From positions 1 through 34,598 of the forward strand of contig JADLGZ010000010.1 in the NCBI GenBank assembly GCA_020849075.1: 34,598 nt of DNA. The letters run 5' to 3'. A program made the position numbers and the translations under genes. The notes beneath the pieces are model-generated. The model was given only the letters and a program-made list of their open reading frames with translations, was not told the origin of the DNA and searched no databases. Positions 10,141 to 18,921 of the stretch are shown here, piece by piece; within the stretch, counting starts at the first letter, position 1; each line of letters starts with the position of its first letter. The stretch comes from Fimbriimonadaceae bacterium (GTDB lineage Bacteria > Armatimonadota > Fimbriimonadia > Fimbriimonadales > Fimbriimonadaceae).

Positions 10141-10680
10141 TTAGTTGGTTAACATTTCGCATTTGCGCGGGATCCGTCCGATTCCGTAGCAATCGACAAG
10201 TCGGTCTGGCTCTACAGTGTGTTCCCAAACCTGCACGCTTTCTAAACCTTTCAAAAGACCTTCCATTCCTCCGATTCTGATTCGCCAACAATCCAGCGGA
10301 TATGGGTGGTATGGCCACGAAGCAGGAGCGGTAAGTACGAGCCATCCCCCCGGCTTCAGCACGCGGCGCATTTGCTCGACGGCAATCCACGGTGTCTCCA
10401 TGTGTTCGAGGGCCTGCCCGGAAAGCACGATATCAAACTCGCGACCGAGGGAAACAAGATCATATGCACTGACGACTCTATCGACATTAGGTCCCGCCGT
10501 CATGTCAGTTCCAAAGTAGGAGAGCCCCAGGGATTCAACGATGGGTCGGTAAGTCCCGTTTACGTCGTAAGAACCCACGTCCAAGAGTTCGCCTTCGCCA
10601 TGCTGGTTTTCAGCAACGATCTTTGTTAGCAACTCACCTATGGTCCGATAACTCGACTCATGCATTTCGACAGTGTACAC
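10141..10680 (-). CDS. SAM-dependent methyltransferase (type 11-like)
   Basis: LLDVGSYDVNGTY motif I-like, FDIVLSGQALEHM, MRRVLKPGGWLVLTAP. Confidence 0.85.
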   Translation of the reverse strand: MYTVEMHESSYRTIGELLTKIVAENQHGEGELLDVGSYDVNGTYRPIVESLGLSYFGTDMTAGPNVDRVVSAYDLVSLGREFDIVLSGQALEHMETPWIAVEQMRRVLKPGGWLVLTAPASWPYHPYPLDCWRIRIGGMEGLLKGLESVQVWEHTVEPDRLVDCYGIGRIPRKCEMLTN

Positions 10681-10706
10681 TTGACGCTCCTAGGTACTCT
10701 GCTCAA

Positions 10707-11336
10707 ATGGTGCCAACGGTCAAGATATTCGTGCTCTCACACGATCTAGCCACGCTTCGGCTGGTGCCCTTGTCAAGGGAGTTCGAAACCATCCATCTTG
10801 GATCTCTAGCCGTCGGCGAATATCAATCCAACCAACTCGGTGAGTGCCGTGCTTTCTTTCAGAACTTCAGCGGCGTGGATGCTGATTTCATTGGATTTGC
10901 AAACGCCAGGTGGGATCAGAAGTATTTTCAGTTGCACACCAGGTTGCATTCGCTCGTCGAGCAGACCCGCCGATTAGCTGCTCCTGGCTGGGTGCTTGCG
11001 CCGTGGCCCGCGCACAGTTGGATTGATGTTACTTTGCATCACCATCCAACCATGAAGCCTTTACTTGATGAGCTTCTCATCACAATGGACATCACGAAAA
11101 ATAACCATCGACTGTCTCTTTGGGCAAATGACTTCGTATGCCATCGCAGTGTGTTCTTGGACTGGCACAGGTTTTGGCAAACAGCCTTCGGCCATTTCTA
11201 TAGCAAGTATGGCCTTGAATTGCCCTTTGGGAAAGAAGGCACAGATGAGTCCAGGCACGCAGCTTTCTTCTTTGAACGAATCACTACCGCTTATTTTGCG
11301 AATCGGCTCGATGTGAGAATCGCTCCCTTCGAATAG
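10707..11336 (+). CDS. Uncharacterized protein in a glycosyltransferase cluster
   Basis: Long ORF between a methyltransferase and a GT2 gene; VKIFVLSHDLATLRLVPL..., no confident family assignment. Confidence 0.6.
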   Translation: MVPTVKIFVLSHDLATLRLVPLSREFETIHLGSLAVGEYQSNQLGECRAFFQNFSGVDADFIGFANARWDQKYFQLHTRLHSLVEQTRRLAAPGWVLAPWPAHSWIDVTLHHHPTMKPLLDELLITMDITKNNHRLSLWANDFVCHRSVFLDWHRFWQTAFGHFYSKYGLELPFGKEGTDESRHAAFFFERITTAYFANRLDVRIAPFE

Positions 11337-11380
11337 CATCACGGTTCACTTTCATGAGGCAAAATGAGTGAGGAGCGACG

Positions 11381-12184
11381 ATGACATCTGTAGTAGTAGT
11401 TACCTATCTTTCTGCCAGCACGATTGAAGTTTGCCTCGCCTCTTTACTCGACCATACGCCAGGTGAGTTTGAAATTATTGTCGTTGACAACGCGAGCTCA
11501 GATGGAACCCTAGTCATTACTGAGAGAATGGCTTTGCGAGATGAGCGGATTTCGGTTTATAGGAATACGGAGAACCTGGGTTACAGCAGAGCGCTCAACG
11601 TTGGGTTGAAAGCGGCCAAAGGTGATGTCCTCGTCTGCCTCAACCCAGATACCGAGGTCTTTGTAGGGTGGCTATCGCCCATTCTAAATGCGATTGCTTT
11701 GCCAGACGTCGGCGCAGTAGGGCCAGTGAGCGATGTTGTTGGTGGCCAGCAATGCCTTAGCCACTACCTGGACCGCTCCGTTGGTCCTTATCCAGACATG
11801 GTCAGGTGGCTAAAGCGGCACTTCGCCGGCGAAACAGTCGAAACGAAGCTGCTCATTGGATTCTGCATGGCGTTCTCGCGGAAAGTTATGGAGCGCGTCG
11901 GATTGATGGATGAGGACCTCATCTTGGGGGCTGATGACATGGACTACTCATGGCGTTTGCGGCTTGCCGGTTATCGGTTGCTCGTGGTCAAAGATTCATT
12001 CGTTCGTCACATCTGTGGAGTTAGCTTTGGGCAACTCGAGAGTACAAAGAAGGCTCAGATGGTCCGTGAAAGCGACCTAGCCCTCAAACGAAAGCTCGTC
12101 GCTCACTATGGCGATATCTCCAATTTATCATCCGATTACCTGTTTGGATGCGACATCTTTGAGCATGTATTGAGGGAAGCGTAA
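11381..12184 (+). CDS. Glycosyltransferase family 2
   Basis: TSVVVVTYLSASTIEVCLASLLDHTPGEFEIIVVDNASSDGT...LNPDTEVF...GADDMDYSWRLRLAGY. Confidence 0.92.
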   Translation: MTSVVVVTYLSASTIEVCLASLLDHTPGEFEIIVVDNASSDGTLVITERMALRDERISVYRNTENLGYSRALNVGLKAAKGDVLVCLNPDTEVFVGWLSPILNAIALPDVGAVGPVSDVVGGQQCLSHYLDRSVGPYPDMVRWLKRHFAGETVETKLLIGFCMAFSRKVMERVGLMDEDLILGADDMDYSWRLRLAGYRLLVVKDSFVRHICGVSFGQLESTKKAQMVRESDLALKRKLVAHYGDISNLSSDYLFGCDIFEHVLREA

Positions 12185-12185
12185 G

Positions 12186-12893
12186 TTGCACGCTGCGATA
12201 ATCTGTCATGACGACTCGCTCTACTTAGGCGCAGTCATTGAGGCTCTTGAGGGTCTCCCGGCGACGGTGTTTGTCAATGAAGTTGCTTGGGGGAATGCTG
12301 AGCCGGGCGATTGGGTTGAGACGGCCCGCATCGCGCAAGCGTGCGGTGCTTCCGTGATTACAGGATGCTGGGCAACTGAAGAAGCCCACCGATTGGCCGT
12401 TATCCAATGGGCGCAACAGCAGGGCATCCAGCATTTGTTGATTCCCGATTCCGATGAAATCCTAAGCCCTGATTTGTTGGATTCCCTGCGAAAGATTGCT
12501 TCGACAGACCTAAGCGATGCTGTGTATTGCACGATGGACACGTATTGGAAGAGTCCGGAGTACGTGATTGAGCCGCGTGAACGCCTGATGCCGGCAATCA
12601 TGGTGAATCCGCTTTCAGCGGGGTATCACGGGATTCGGCAATTCTCTGGCACTCGCCCATTGATGTTGAGCCACGAGCACGGCGTCTTGCACCACTTGAG
12701 CTACGCTGGCCCGGAAAGCCGCATTGCCCGAAAGGTAAGTACCTGGAGCCATAAGGATGAGCTAGTCGCGGATTGGTGGAAGGACATTTGGTTGCGGTGG
12801 GATGGCGAACGGAGACTGCGAAATCTGCACCCTACAGTCCCTGTCGCGTACGGCGAAGCGATCCGGCGGCCGATAGGCAAATCTCGACTTTAG
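12186..12893 (+). CDS. Glycosyltransferase-like protein, paralog of the N-terminal domain of 30542-33550; probably 3' truncated
   Basis: IICHDDSLYLGAVIEALEG...LLIPDSDEIL...YCTMDTYWKSPEYVIEPRERLMPAIMV aligns with the element 3 paralog until about VPVAYGEAIRRP, then diverges and stops. TTG start. Confidence 0.7.
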   Translation: MHAAIICHDDSLYLGAVIEALEGLPATVFVNEVAWGNAEPGDWVETARIAQACGASVITGCWATEEAHRLAVIQWAQQQGIQHLLIPDSDEILSPDLLDSLRKIASTDLSDAVYCTMDTYWKSPEYVIEPRERLMPAIMVNPLSAGYHGIRQFSGTRPLMLSHEHGVLHHLSYAGPESRIARKVSTWSHKDELVADWWKDIWLRWDGERRLRNLHPTVPVAYGEAIRRPIGKSRL

Positions 12894-13997
12894 GGCGTGA
12901 GCGAATCCTTGTCTTATCAATGAGGCATTATCAAATGGTTCGCTCCCGTTTAGACCAGCAGATTCAAATACCGCCTCTAGCTTTCCACTCCCTCGAACGG
13001 GTAGTTCATGATCTATTCCTTGTTCTGATCGATCACAAAGGCATAGAACATTGGCACCTGATTGAATGGCCTCTTTAACAAGCGTATCTGATTCGGATAG
13101 CTCCGTAATCATCACGATCCGGTCGGATGAGCACCAATCGACTGTTGTGGCGCCGGATTGTTCTGCATAGATGATTCTATTTTCAATTTCTCCTTTCTCA
13201 CGAAGTTGCTCTACAATGTGGGTGACGAATCCAAGCGAAAGGACACGTGCCTCGGACGCTAGCTTTCGTAGCTCACCTGAAGGCGGGTTCATGAGCCACT
13301 TAGTGAGGCCCGTTGCTTCTTCTTCATATCCTCCACAAAACCACTCCTGCGTTGGAACTTCCTTCGGAAATCTAGCGGGCCATACCTTCCTAAACCACAG
13401 CTCTGCGTCGTAGAGTCCCTTGGCATCAATACCCAGCTTTCCAAGTGCCCAAACGAGCACCGAAGGGTGCTTGTTAATCTGTTGAGCGAGCTCAACCGCC
13501 GAGAAGGCGAAGACCTCTCTAAACTCGCCCTCACCTTTCTTTCCTTCCAGCCACGAAACTATGTCCGGCCATTGTCCCAGTTGAACCGCTACGAAGGAAC
13601 AGACCTTTCGTCGAGCGGCATCAATCTTCTCGACCCTGGAGTTAAAGTCACCATTGAACTTGCCTGTTGCATCGTCCTTCTTTGCCGAAAACTCCACAAA
13701 GTGATCGCCTGCCGGGATTCCACATACCGACGAGTCTTTAGGGATGTGGAGGTACCCGTCTACGCCGCGAAAGAAGATTGTTTTTCCACCACCCATGCCG
13801 TTGATGGTTACCCCATCCGTCGTGGCAGCCAAGCGGGCAAAAAGAAGCGATACAAACGCCTTGTCCGCCATGTGCTCAGCGTGGTAGATCAAATCGGCTT
13901 CAGTTATCTCTAATACAGGCACGAGCAAAGAATACCGTTCAAGGATGCGGCAGGCAGCGCATGTAGAAATAGGGCTATTGGACCAAATGTCACGCAC
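12762..13997 (-). CDS. Uncharacterized 411-aa protein; C-terminal part antisense to a glycosyltransferase gene
   Basis: Long ORF filling 12894-13997 where no plus-strand alternative is convincing; overlaps the preceding gene by about 130 bp. No confident family. Confidence 0.5.
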   Translation of the reverse strand: MRDIWSNSPISTCAACRILERYSLLVPVLEITEADLIYHAEHMADKAFVSLLFARLAATTDGVTINGMGGGKTIFFRGVDGYLHIPKDSSVCGIPAGDHFVEFSAKKDDATGKFNGDFNSRVEKIDAARRKVCSFVAVQLGQWPDIVSWLEGKKGEGEFREVFAFSAVELAQQINKHPSVLVWALGKLGIDAKGLYDAELWFRKVWPARFPKEVPTQEWFCGGYEEEATGLTKWLMNPPSGELRKLASEARVLSLGFVTHIVEQLREKGEIENRIIYAEQSGATTVDWCSSDRIVMITELSESDTLVKEAIQSGANVLCLCDRSEQGIDHELPVRGSGKLEAVFESAGLNGSEPFDNASLIRQGFAHALKSRFAYRPPDRFAVRDRDCRVQISQSPFAIPPQPNVLPPIRD

Positions 13998-14020
13998 CTA
14001 AGCTTAACAACCCATTTGAG

Positions 14021-14038
14021 GTCTCTCTAAAGTCTCTC
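14021..14038 (+). promoter_or_regulatory. Putative integrase arm-type sites, left arm, end of element 1
   Basis: GTCTCTC at 14021 and 14032 (spacing 11 bp), upstream of att copy 2. Confidence 0.6.
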
Positions 14039-14114
14039 AATTGGAGGAGCGGAAAGGAGCAAGCCTGATACAGTGGTAGACTCGACTCGAGTGGTCAGTA
14101 CCGGATGAATTCCT

Positions 14115-14159
14115 ATGACACTGTAGGGGTCACAGGTTCAAGTCCTGTACCGACCACCA
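14115..14159 (+). repeat. att direct repeat copy 2 (tRNA-Val 3' fragment)
   Basis: Exact 45-bp copy; also shares GAATTCCT immediately upstream (14107-14114) with copy 3 but not with the tRNA gene. Confidence 0.93.
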
Positions 14160-14217
14160 TTATTTTGAGCCCAAATAGCTTGGTTTCGAATCACTGTTGG
14201 CAATTCACTCCGGCGAG

Positions 14218-14248
14218 GTCTCTCAGTTAGTCTCTCAAATGGTCTCTC
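14218..14248 (+). promoter_or_regulatory. Putative integrase arm-type sites, right arm of element 2
   Basis: GTCTCTC at 14218, 14230 and 14242 (spacing 12 and 12 bp). Confidence 0.6.
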
Positions 14249-14344
14249 AATTGCACCTCAGAAAGTTGAGGGGCGGTTGAGCAGAAACTCAATCCTAAGG
14301 CATATCGCCCTCACTGTAAGGTATGGCCATTACAGCATTTGCCC

Positions 14345-14584
14345 ATGGATCAAGCAAAGCTGTGCTACACCGTTGATGAAGCAGCCAGCCTTCTTTCGAT
14401 AAGCCGTGCTCAGGTGTACCGCTTAATTGATAGGGCCGACATCGCCTCAATAAAGGTCGGACGGTCTCGGCGGATTACACATGCTCAACTGATTGAGTTC
14501 TTGAAGAGGCTTGAGGCAAAGGACAAATCGACTTTGCTCACCTGGCATGCGATTCGCACGACACCGCAAACTCGGCAACGCTAG
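14345..14584 (+). CDS. Excisionase-family/MerR-like HTH protein (element 2)
   Basis: MDQAKLCYTVDEAASLLSISRAQVYRLIDRADIASIKVGRSRRITHAQLIEFLKRLEAKD. Confidence 0.82.
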   Translation: MDQAKLCYTVDEAASLLSISRAQVYRLIDRADIASIKVGRSRRITHAQLIEFLKRLEAKDKSTLLTWHAIRTTPQTRQR

Positions 14585-14588
14585 GGGT

Positions 14589-15728
14589 ATGAGACATCGA
14601 GCCGATAATAATGACGGCTCATGCCGTGAAATCTTAACAGGTAAGCACGCTGGTAAGTGGCGCGTCCAATTCACCCTCCGGACCGACACCGGGAGAAAAA
14701 GTCGCTTGTCCCGGATCTTTCGCACCAAGAGTGAGGCAAAGTCGTTTCTTCACCAGCTCTTGAGAGGCGAACGCATTGAGACTACCTTTGCCAGTAAGGA
14801 AACGACAATGGGAGACTGGTTTGAGTGGCTAGCCGAAAACGATTGGCCCGAGTCCATTGCTGAGGTCACCATAGCTCAACGAAGAGCACGGTTCAAAAAG
14901 TATGCCCAGGCACACTTTGGACGGATGCCTTTGTCCTCAATCGATGCCGTGCGCGTTAGAGCCTTTTATCAGGAACTTAGAGCGCAAGGAGCGAGTGCGT
15001 CGCTGCTTGCTTCCGTAAAGAGTGACCTTGTCCGAGCATTTGGGCAGGCCATCACTCCTTACCAGAAGATTCCAACCTCTAACGCGAATCCGTTCCGGCT
15101 ATCTCTGCCAGCTCCCGAGCGACGAGCAGCTGTTGCCTTATCGGTTGATGAAGTAAGGGCCGCGATACATTCGCAACGACTTGACTCAAGCCAACGAGCT
15201 CTACTCGGACTCCTGCTATTGGCAGGGCTTCGACTAGGTGAGGTCATGGCCATGACTAAGCAGCAGCTAATGATCGATGAGAACCTAATTGCGGTCGATA
15301 GGGCCGTCAAGGTCGAATTCGGTGGCAAGCAAAGCATTGGACTTCCTAAGAAGGACAAGACCCGCAATGCAGTGATGTGCCAAACGCTGAAGTCGATCTT
15401 ACTCCCATTTATTGCAGACCTTGGGCCAGAGGTACTCCTGTGGCCCGCGGCTAGTGAGAATAAACCTCGAATGAAGAAACGGTTCTACGAATTCTGGAAG
15501 GCGACCGCGGCCGCAGCTGGTCTACCCAAGGAGATGTCGCCCCACGACTGTAGACTGACGCACATCAATCTTATTGAGAAACTCATGCCAAAGGTGTCGG
15601 CAACGACTTTCAAAGAACACGTTGGGCATTCAGCAACTGGCGTTACTGAGGCGAACTATACGAGACCCATCTCGGCCTCTCAGGAAATCCTCAGGTCAGA
15701 ACTTGATCGAGTGTTTGGTTGTAACTGA
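14589..15728 (+). CDS. Site-specific tyrosine recombinase/integrase (element 2)
   Basis: AGLRLGEVMAM, SPHDCRLTH, EHVGHSATG, ANYTR; paralog of integrases 1 and 3. Confidence 0.93.
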   Translation: MRHRADNNDGSCREILTGKHAGKWRVQFTLRTDTGRKSRLSRIFRTKSEAKSFLHQLLRGERIETTFASKETTMGDWFEWLAENDWPESIAEVTIAQRRARFKKYAQAHFGRMPLSSIDAVRVRAFYQELRAQGASASLLASVKSDLVRAFGQAITPYQKIPTSNANPFRLSLPAPERRAAVALSVDEVRAAIHSQRLDSSQRALLGLLLLAGLRLGEVMAMTKQQLMIDENLIAVDRAVKVEFGGKQSIGLPKKDKTRNAVMCQTLKSILLPFIADLGPEVLLWPAASENKPRMKKRFYEFWKATAAAAGLPKEMSPHDCRLTHINLIEKLMPKVSATTFKEHVGHSATGVTEANYTRPISASQEILRSELDRVFGCN

Positions 15729-15733
15729 TTCAT

Positions 15734-15766
15734 TGAGCCCGGCACTCCGCCGGGCTCATTTTCTTT
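15734..15766 (+). terminator. Rho-independent terminator after integrase 2
   Basis: TGAGCCCGGC-actcc-GCCGGGCTCA followed by TTTTCTTT. Confidence 0.82.
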
Positions 15767-15847
15767 CAAGAAATACTTGCAACAATGATTCAGGATAAGA
15801 TTAAGTGCTGAGTTCTGGCCGGCAGACTCAGATTGAAGGAGAACTAC

Positions 15848-16015
15848 ATGAACGACGATTCGCAATCCAATGGGCCGAACGAGCCCCGGCCTGACCAAGA
15901 CCAGCCGAAACCTAAAAACCGTGGGTTGCCTAAAGTTACTTATACCTACGACGCCGTAGGATTTTTGGTAAAGATCACTCCTGCCACGCCGGATTCCGCA
16001 AGCACTGAAGATTAA
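15848..16015 (+). CDS. 55-aa peptide with a single YD-repeat-like motif
   Basis: MNDDSQSNGPNEPRPDQDQPKPKNRGLPKVTYTYDAVGFLVKITPATPDSASTED; GGAG-type ribosome-binding site just upstream. Confidence 0.45.
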   Translation: MNDDSQSNGPNEPRPDQDQPKPKNRGLPKVTYTYDAVGFLVKITPATPDSASTED

Positions 16016-16229
16016 TCCATGTGATGGGTTGAAAACTTCTGCGCTCTTCGCCTTGCTCTCGATATATTACGGAGCCCGCTTCGTGGCCGGGATCTGCGTG
16101 GTATCGCTTCGTGGCTCCCCAGTGAGGATGATCCAGCAATAACCTCGTATGGGGCTTATCCCGTCAAGGACGTAGGCCCTACTCACGTGGCCATCTACCG
16201 CTGTATCTGGCATTCCCGACAGGGGCTTT

Positions 16230-16733
16230 TCACCATGAGCCCATGACTTCGGGTTTTAGAGTATGCCGTTCGACGCGAACCCCAAGGGCACTGCCTTCGT
16301 AGGGAGCAAGGTAATTGAAGGCGTAATTGTGCCACCGTTTATCCTCACTAACCTTAAACCGGGCTGGGTTAAGCAGTGACCATCGCGTTTCACGAACTTT
16401 CTTCCAGGCGATACGAAGTGCCTGGACCTTGCTAGGCGCCGCAGGCTGGACAGTAGACGAACCCCGGATCTTCCGCAGATAGGGCGGCTCAAGGTTGATG
16501 CTTATTTCCCAATCAGGATACGACTTTGAGTTGACGATCACCACGCTTTCCTTTGGTTCGATGACAATTTGATCACCGTTAACCTGGGGGACTGCGTCAA
16601 GGTTTCGGTCTAGTGCCGTCCATATTTCGGCTTCCCTGTCAGGAGCCGGGGAGGTTCCACTTTGCGCGGCCGTCGGGTTGCAGCCAACCACGGACGCTCC
16701 CAAAAGGACTACCAGATAAAGCCCCAATCGCAT
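16230..16733 (-). CDS. Candidate lipoprotein immunity protein for the zincin-RHS toxin
   Basis: MRLGLYLVVLLGASVVGCNPTAAQS lipoprotein signal with lipobox VVGC; start overlaps the 3' end of the upstream toxin-like gene. Confidence 0.6.
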   Translation of the reverse strand: MRLGLYLVVLLGASVVGCNPTAAQSGTSPAPDREAEIWTALDRNLDAVPQVNGDQIVIEPKESVVIVNSKSYPDWEISINLEPPYLRKIRGSSTVQPAAPSKVQALRIAWKKVRETRWSLLNPARFKVSEDKRWHNYAFNYLAPYEGSALGVRVERHTLKPEVMGSW

Positions 16734-18682
16734 ACACCGCACTCCTTTGGCAAGGCAACGCCACAATTGTACTCAAACTTGACGTTCCAGCATGCACTTT
16801 TTATGACAATACAGTAGTCGTCAAAGCACTTTTTGTATTTAGCTCCTGTGAATTTGGAACAGTCGTTTTTTTGCCCTTCAATCAAACACTTCAAGGAGAG
16901 AATGTTTGCACGGCACTCGGACTCGTTCACAAACTGCTTCGGTAATGGCGGCACGTAAAACCCATGCTCGTGGCAACCTAGCCCACCCTTTTTATTGCGC
17001 CAGTCTATATGATCGCGCTCGTGCTTCTTTATACAATTGTAGATCCCAATAGGCCAGTCCTTCTTAGTATTGTAAACGCACGCATGCATTACCCCATCGC
17101 AGCACACTAGGCCGCCATATTGATTCTTGCTGACGAGGCCCTTGTGCTCAGCGTATCGGCAGGGTCCCCCGGGCCACGAACCGCACTCGTGTGGAGTGGG
17201 CCAGTCACTTGCGCATGGTGCTAAGCCAGTGGGATCAATGTACGTTGTAGGATTGCCCATCGCGTACGCGTATGGGGGTTCGCCGCCGATCCATTCTGCC
17301 TCCCGAACCCTGGTCGTGAATTGGGCGAGGCCGGTCATGTAGGGGCGATGTCCGGGCTGGTATTGGGTAAACGGTTGCGGACCCGATACCTGCGGCGTTG
17401 GCCGCGGTGGTCCAGACGCTTTCGGAACTTGGTTAGTTGGTGGTTTCATTTGACGCTCTCGGTTTTGACGTTTGATTTCTTGGATTCTCTTGATTTCTTC
17501 CAACTGGCTTACTCTTGGTAACGGATTCTCAAGTGAAAATGGTCCCAAGGATTGGCCGTCTGGCGTGCTGAAGGTGATCTGTTGACCGCTTGCCACTCTT
17601 TGCATCTCATAAGTCGCGCCGTTGGGGATAGCTTCCTTGGCGATTACGCGGGCGACCTCGCATTTCAGAGCTACGGAACAGCCTGGGAGCCAATTTGGCC
17701 GCTTGTCTTGCTTCGTTATCTTGCCGCGCGGAGGTATCAGGTCACCCTCCAGATCGATTGGATCGCCGCTGTATTCGAAGGCAAGCAGCAAGCAGGCATC
17801 GATTGACTTGCGCACTGACTCCTTACTTCTGTAGCCGTTTTCAAGCACCGCTTTCGCCATGCCTGCGGCTAGTAAGGCAAGCTCTGGATCGTACTGGCGA
17901 ACAATTTCGCTGGCGCTTGTGGCTGGAAGTGGCAAATTGGTTGTGGGCATTGTCGTCAAAACGATGTCTGCCGCAAGTGCCAACGCCATAAAGACCCCTT
18001 CCCGCCTCGTTTCTGGCCGATAGCCTGCTTCCATTGCCCTGCCCAACGAGGCCATGCTCTCCTCATGTGCGACGTGAATCACGTCAACATCAAAGCCCTT
18101 TTCCGCAATGATTTCGTTCACCCATAGATCAAGAACGAAGGATTGGACAAAGCAAAGCTGGTTCATGCGCGGTCCATCCTTAACCTCGCGAAAGACCCGT
18201 TCATCCTCTCCTTGCTCAACGAATTCGATCCATGCGTGTCCCAGCTCATGCGCAAGGTGCGTCTCATGCACTCGTGCCGCGTCGATAAAGAGAAGGACGA
18301 AGTCAGGGTGGCCGATCGTATTGATGTAGTGGCACTCGAGCGCACCTTTGTCGCGCCTCAACTCGGGAGTTGTGTCGAAGATCGCCAACTCCTTTGGCGT
18401 GCATGCCATTACCTGGTCGATAAACTGCACGAGCTTATCGCTGAGGTTTCTAATGCTGACAACGGGATACAGGTCATCGTCAGAGGGGCCTTGTTCTCGA
18501 ATTCGGCCGATGGTATTTACGGTCGGAGCGTGCCCATGTTGTTCGACAACGAACTCGATGGCGTGCTTGTTCGTGAGCTTTGCACCCAAAGCGGGAAGGC
18601 TGTGGGTGTACCGCCTCATCACGACATCGCCGGTTGGCGAAGCGACCATCAACGCATCTCTTTGTATGTTGCTGGCTTGCAC
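16709..18682 (-). CDS. Zincin-like metallopeptidase domain fused to RHS-core remnant and Cys-rich toxin-like C-terminus
   Basis: THLAHELGHAWIEF (HExxH), Pro-rich linker, GGEPPYAYAMGNPTTYIDPTGL RHS core end, then CIKKHERDHIDW... with 17 Cys. Confidence 0.75.
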   Translation of the reverse strand: MQASNIQRDALMVASPTGDVVMRRYTHSLPALGAKLTNKHAIEFVVEQHGHAPTVNTIGRIREQGPSDDDLYPVVSIRNLSDKLVQFIDQVMACTPKELAIFDTTPELRRDKGALECHYINTIGHPDFVLLFIDAARVHETHLAHELGHAWIEFVEQGEDERVFREVKDGPRMNQLCFVQSFVLDLWVNEIIAEKGFDVDVIHVAHEESMASLGRAMEAGYRPETRREGVFMALALAADIVLTTMPTTNLPLPATSASEIVRQYDPELALLAAGMAKAVLENGYRSKESVRKSIDACLLLAFEYSGDPIDLEGDLIPPRGKITKQDKRPNWLPGCSVALKCEVARVIAKEAIPNGATYEMQRVASGQQITFSTPDGQSLGPFSLENPLPRVSQLEEIKRIQEIKRQNRERQMKPPTNQVPKASGPPRPTPQVSGPQPFTQYQPGHRPYMTGLAQFTTRVREAEWIGGEPPYAYAMGNPTTYIDPTGLAPCASDWPTPHECGSWPGGPCRYAEHKGLVSKNQYGGLVCCDGVMHACVYNTKKDWPIGIYNCIKKHERDHIDWRNKKGGLGCHEHGFYVPPLPKQFVNESECRANILSLKCLIEGQKNDCSKFTGAKYKKCFDDYCIVIKSACWNVKFEYNCGVALPKECGVCDWGFIW

Positions 18683-18921
18683 CCTAGACCTAGTATATGG
18701 AATTTTTTGGCGGGCAGAGAAGTTTTTTGCGTTTGGTGCTGCTCATCGTACGGGCGTAGAACCATTGCCGTCTCACAAATCGAGCAGGTTTGAACTTAGT
18801 TCATCCCCCCTCACTTCCCTGATGCGAGCACGGAAGAGACTTCGTTTCACAATCTTTAAAAATCATCGAACCTTTTGCCTTGCTTGCGACATATACTGGT
18901 AAGAGTTCTGTGTTTTCACCG

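Larger units (their letters stand above)
2684..14114 (+). mobile_element. Integrative element 1 (about 11.4 kb) in tRNA-Val
   Basis: Bounded by 45-bp att repeats. Xis-like and tyrosine recombinase genes adjoin the left repeat; GTCTCTC iterons lie inside both ends. Confidence 0.85.

Noticed and set aside
14060-14090. CAGTGGTAGACTC upstream of att copies 2 and 3 as a remnant of the tRNA D-loop (AGTTGGTAGAGCA)
   Set aside because: Short, gapped resemblance only; it lies too far upstream of the att core to match tRNA spacing, so chance or an unrelated binding site is more likely.
14115-14159. Additional tRNA genes at the internal repeats
   Set aside because: Only the 3' part of tRNA-Val is present; no 5' acceptor strand or D-arm, so these are att copies, not functional tRNAs.
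14021-14248. GTCTCTC clusters as a CRISPR array or plasmid replication iterons
   Set aside because: Units are 7 bp with 4-5 bp gaps, limited to att flanks, and no cas or rep gene is present; integrase arm sites fit better.
17127-18902. Plus-strand ORFs opposite the zincin-RHS gene (for example 18143-18793 216 aa, 18348-18902 184 aa)
   Set aside because: The minus strand encodes recognisable HELGH and RHS core motifs; the plus-strand products lack family features.
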